A DNA stretch of 64,000 nt from Streptomyces werraensis (lineage in GTDB: Bacteria; Actinomycetota; Actinomycetes; Streptomycetales; Streptomycetaceae). The position numbers and the translations under genes were made by a program. Of the stretch, positions 61,972 through 64,000 are shown in pieces. The notes below the pieces were generated by a model. It was not told where the DNA came from, did no database searches, and saw only the letters and a program-made list of their open reading frames with translations. The stretch's first letter is position 1; each line of letters opens with the position of its first letter. The DNA lies in the NCBI GenBank assembly GCA_014656175.1, contig BNBX01000001.1, positions 762,264 through 826,263 of the forward strand. The letters are read 5' to 3'.

Positions 61972-62757
61972 TTGAGGACGAGAAGGGCCATGGGGAGCGC
62001 GTTGGTGGCCGGCGGGGCCGCGATCGCGTTCACGGCGGTCTCCGCGGTGCCGGCGGGCGCGGCCGAGGGAGGCGTCTCCTTCAGCAACGTCAAGGTGAAC
62101 GGCGGGAAGCCGATCGTGATCGGGGTCAAGGAGGAGGTCGTGGTGCACGCGACCTTCCGGATGACGACCAGGCTCAGGCACGACCCGGGGGTGTTCGTGT
62201 TCCCCTACCGCGGCCGCCTCGAGTCCGGCGACCAGCTGTGGAACACGATCGACGGCTCCAACTGCAAGGTGGTGAACCGGGCGAAGGGCATCTGCGACTA
62301 CGAGGAGTGGCTGTACATCGATCCGCGCCATGGCGACTTCGGCAACGAGGACGCGGGCGCCTGGAAGACCGCCGGCCGCGTCTGGCTCGCCGGTGACAAG
62401 CACGACATCGACGACGTGAAGGTCCCGCTCCAGGTCAAGCGGGCCACCCGTGTCACCGTCAACGCCTCGCCCGAGCCGGTCCTGAAGGGCAGGACGCTCA
62501 CCGTGACCGGGAAGGTCACCCGGGCCAACTGGGACACGCACACGTACCAGGGGTACGCGGGCCGCACCGTGAGCCTCCAGTTCAAGGCGGCGGGCGCCAA
62601 GGCATACACCACCGTCAGGAAGGTGAAGTCCGACAGGACGGGTGCCCTCAGGATCACGGTGAAGGCCACCAGGTCCGGCGCGTGGCGCTGGGTGTACTAC
62701 GGCAACACCACCTCCGGCGCCAAGGCGTCGGGCGGGGACTACGTGGTCGTCCGTTAG
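61972..62757 (+). CDS. Secreted beta-rich protein of unknown function
   Basis: The 261-residue precursor has a signal peptide of about 30 residues (RRAMGSALVAGGAAIAFTAV, ending VPAGAA). The mature chain has an Ig-like N-terminal domain with two Cys (NCKVV, ICDYE) and a C-terminal domain at about 160-260 (RVTVNASPEPVLKGRTLTVTG and AGRTVSLQFKAAG) resembling the beta-sandwich repeats of many streptomycete exported proteins. GGGAGGGG precedes the TTG at 61972; ATG 61990 is an alternative. The product is probably extracellular or wall-bound; role unknown. Confidence 0.85.
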   Translation: MRTRRAMGSALVAGGAAIAFTAVSAVPAGAAEGGVSFSNVKVNGGKPIVIGVKEEVVVHATFRMTTRLRHDPGVFVFPYRGRLESGDQLWNTIDGSNCKVVNRAKGICDYEEWLYIDPRHGDFGNEDAGAWKTAGRVWLAGDKHDIDDVKVPLQVKRATRVTVNASPEPVLKGRTLTVTGKVTRANWDTHTYQGYAGRTVSLQFKAAGAKAYTTVRKVKSDRTGALRITVKATRSGAWRWVYYGNTTSGAKASGGDYVVVR

Positions 62758-62785
62758 CCGACGCCCACGACGCGAGCGTCGAAGG

Positions 62786-62817
62786 ACCGCTCAGCCCGTC
62801 CGGACGGGCTGGGCGGT
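62786..62817 (+). terminator. Strong terminator after the secreted-protein gene
   Basis: CAGCCCGTCC and GGACGGGCTG form a 10-bp palindromic stem at 62792-62811, extended by ACCGC/GCGGT (62786-62790, 62813-62817) around single mismatches. A GGGCCCTTTTTT tract follows at about 62865-62876. Confidence 0.8.
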
Positions 62818-63015
62818 CTCATCGCCACAGGGGCGCTTGCGCGCGAGTGCGCTCCCCCACGCGGGCCCTTTTTTCTCCAGCCCGGCAGGCCAGCACCCCC
62901 CACCTACTTAGGATTTGATCAGGATCGCCCGCATTTGAGTGATTGCGCCCGTATAGCGAGTTTCCTGGTAATCATGGGGCGGTTAGCCATCGTTCCGTTC
63001 TTCCCGGAGCCGCTC

Positions 63016-63990
63016 ATGCGCACAGCCGTCATCGCCGCCCAGGACCCGCCCCGGACAGGGGGCTCCGGGCTCGTCCCACCGGTCTCGCCTCAGGGAGAGG
63101 CGGAGGAGCGAGAGCTGCAGTTCCAGGGTTTCGCGTACGCCTGCCGGATCGTCCGCCAGAGCGCCCCGCAGACCGCCCCGCTGCTACTGCTCGGCGGGTC
63201 CTCGCAGAACCGGTACTCCTGGCAGAGCCACGAGAAGTGGCTGGCACCGCTGTGCACGCTGATCACAGTGGATCTTCCTGGGTACGGCAGTTCCGATTTC
63301 CTCCCGGCCCGCTACGACATCGACTTCCTCGGTGACGCGGTCCAGCACATGCTCACCGAGATCGGCGTGTCCGAGGTGAACCTGTTCGGCGGCTGCTTCG
63401 GCGAGGTCGTGGGGCTGCGTTTCGCGCAGCGCCATCCGCAGTCGGTCCGGCGCATCATCTTCGCGGCCGCGGCGAACCGGCTGCCCGAGCTCTACCGCGA
63501 GGCCGTGCCGCAGTTGTCGCAGGCCCTGGAACAGGGTGACATCGAAAAGGCCGCGGACGGACTGGTGCGGCTGTTCATGTCGAACCCGGAGGCCGGCAAG
63601 GTCCGGAGGCACGCGGCCGTCGCCCGGCTGCTGCAGCGCCAGTTCACGACCCAGACGCCGGACGACATCGACAAGGCGGTCGAGCACAACATCAGGCTGA
63701 TGACCCACGGCCCCTACCGGCCGCTGCCCGTGCCGCGCGTACCGACGCTGGTGTTCACCGGGGAGTACGACACCCTGTGCACCCCGCAGATGGGGCGGGA
63801 GCTCGCCGCGACGATGCCGGGGGCGCTGTTCACGACCGTGAAGGAGGCGGACCACCTCGTCACGGTCGAGAGGAGGCAGGAATCGGCCGACCTGATCGCC
63901 CGGTTCTGCACCGACCGTCCCATCGGCGACCTGCCGTTCTGCACACCACCCGAGATCCCGTGCCCCATGCCCAGCCCCGCCTCGGTCTGA
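63016..63990 (+). CDS. Alpha/beta hydrolase with a predicted Cys-Asp-His triad
   Basis: The 324-residue protein starts at ATG 63016, which has CGGAG seven bases upstream; an earlier in-frame start would add poorly structured residues. Strand and oxyanion motif LLLLGGSSQNRYSW and LITVDLPGYGSSDF are typical. The nucleophile elbow reads GGCFGE, placing Cys127 where Ser is usual. The acid Asp252 is in GEYDTLC and the His280 in EADHLV. Related hydrolases occur near polyketide clusters, but the following sequence is outside the window. The reaction is unknown. Confidence 0.88.
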   Translation: MRTAVIAAQDPPRTGGSGLVPPVSPQGEAEERELQFQGFAYACRIVRQSAPQTAPLLLLGGSSQNRYSWQSHEKWLAPLCTLITVDLPGYGSSDFLPARYDIDFLGDAVQHMLTEIGVSEVNLFGGCFGEVVGLRFAQRHPQSVRRIIFAAAANRLPELYREAVPQLSQALEQGDIEKAADGLVRLFMSNPEAGKVRRHAAVARLLQRQFTTQTPDDIDKAVEHNIRLMTHGPYRPLPVPRVPTLVFTGEYDTLCTPQMGRELAATMPGALFTTVKEADHLVTVERRQESADLIARFCTDRPIGDLPFCTPPEIPCPMPSPASV

Positions 63991-64000
63991 TGCCGGGCGT

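Overview
The window is high-GC actinobacterial DNA and almost certainly Streptomyces. Third codon positions are nearly all G or C, GTG and TTG starts are common, only one TTA codon occurs in any gene called here, and a tRNA-Arg gene is present. From memory, the order asd, pepN, malQ, ROK regulator, GlnX/GlnH/PknG cluster, globin, ettA, ssbB, paired GTPases resembles the S. coelicolor SCO2637 to SCO2690 neighbourhood; this was not checked by alignment.

Region by region. 1-5.2 kb: 3' end of a secreted subtilase gene, an ECF sigma factor with a coupled membrane protein, and aspartate-semialdehyde dehydrogenase. 5.2-8.6 kb: a DUF1203 protein and aminopeptidase N. 8.6-14.9 kb: a looser block with a TetR/oxidoreductase pair, a MarR/EamA pair (both divergent around palindromic operators), a CPBP protease and a NarL-type two-component system. 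14.9-17.7 kb: malQ, translationally coupled to a small acidic repeat protein. 18.0-20.8 kb: a secreted GH84 hexosaminidase broken by a one-base insertion. 21.0-24.1 kb: a small secreted protein followed by a tightly overlapping ABC-type membrane operon. 24.2-26.1 kb: HNH endonuclease and an MscS-type channel.

26.2-30.2 kb is the csn (chitosan oligosaccharide) operon: promoter, operator, csnR, csnH and csnK remain, but the transporter genes csnEFG are reduced to a short scar. 30.5-41.7 kb is the centrepiece, a seven-gene cassette coding for GlnX-like and GlnH-like amino-acid sensor proteins, a coiled-coil protein, a PknG-type kinase, a PP2C phosphatase, a VWA protein and an FHA protein. The kinase, phosphatase and FHA protein each carry two zinc-ribbon-like motifs. 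The coiled-coil gene holds the only TTA codon found, which suggests bldA-dependent timing.

41.8-50.5 kb: group II truncated globin, a three-gene FtsX-type ABC system whose ATPase ends in an apparent AbrB-like hairpin, a conserved hypothetical protein and a hotdog thioesterase. 50.5-55.1 kb: ettA, a phosphotransferase-fold protein, a cation diffusion facilitator and a HAD-like protein. 55.1-61.0 kb: a surface adhesin with a predicted internal thioester and LAETG anchor, ssbB, and two dynamin-like GTPases in one operon. 61.0-64 kb: tRNA-Arg(TCT) with a terminator, a 537-base gap holding a tRNA 3'-end remnant, a secreted protein, and an alpha/beta hydrolase with Cys where the nucleophilic Ser is expected. 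No CRISPR array, insertion sequence or rRNA was seen.
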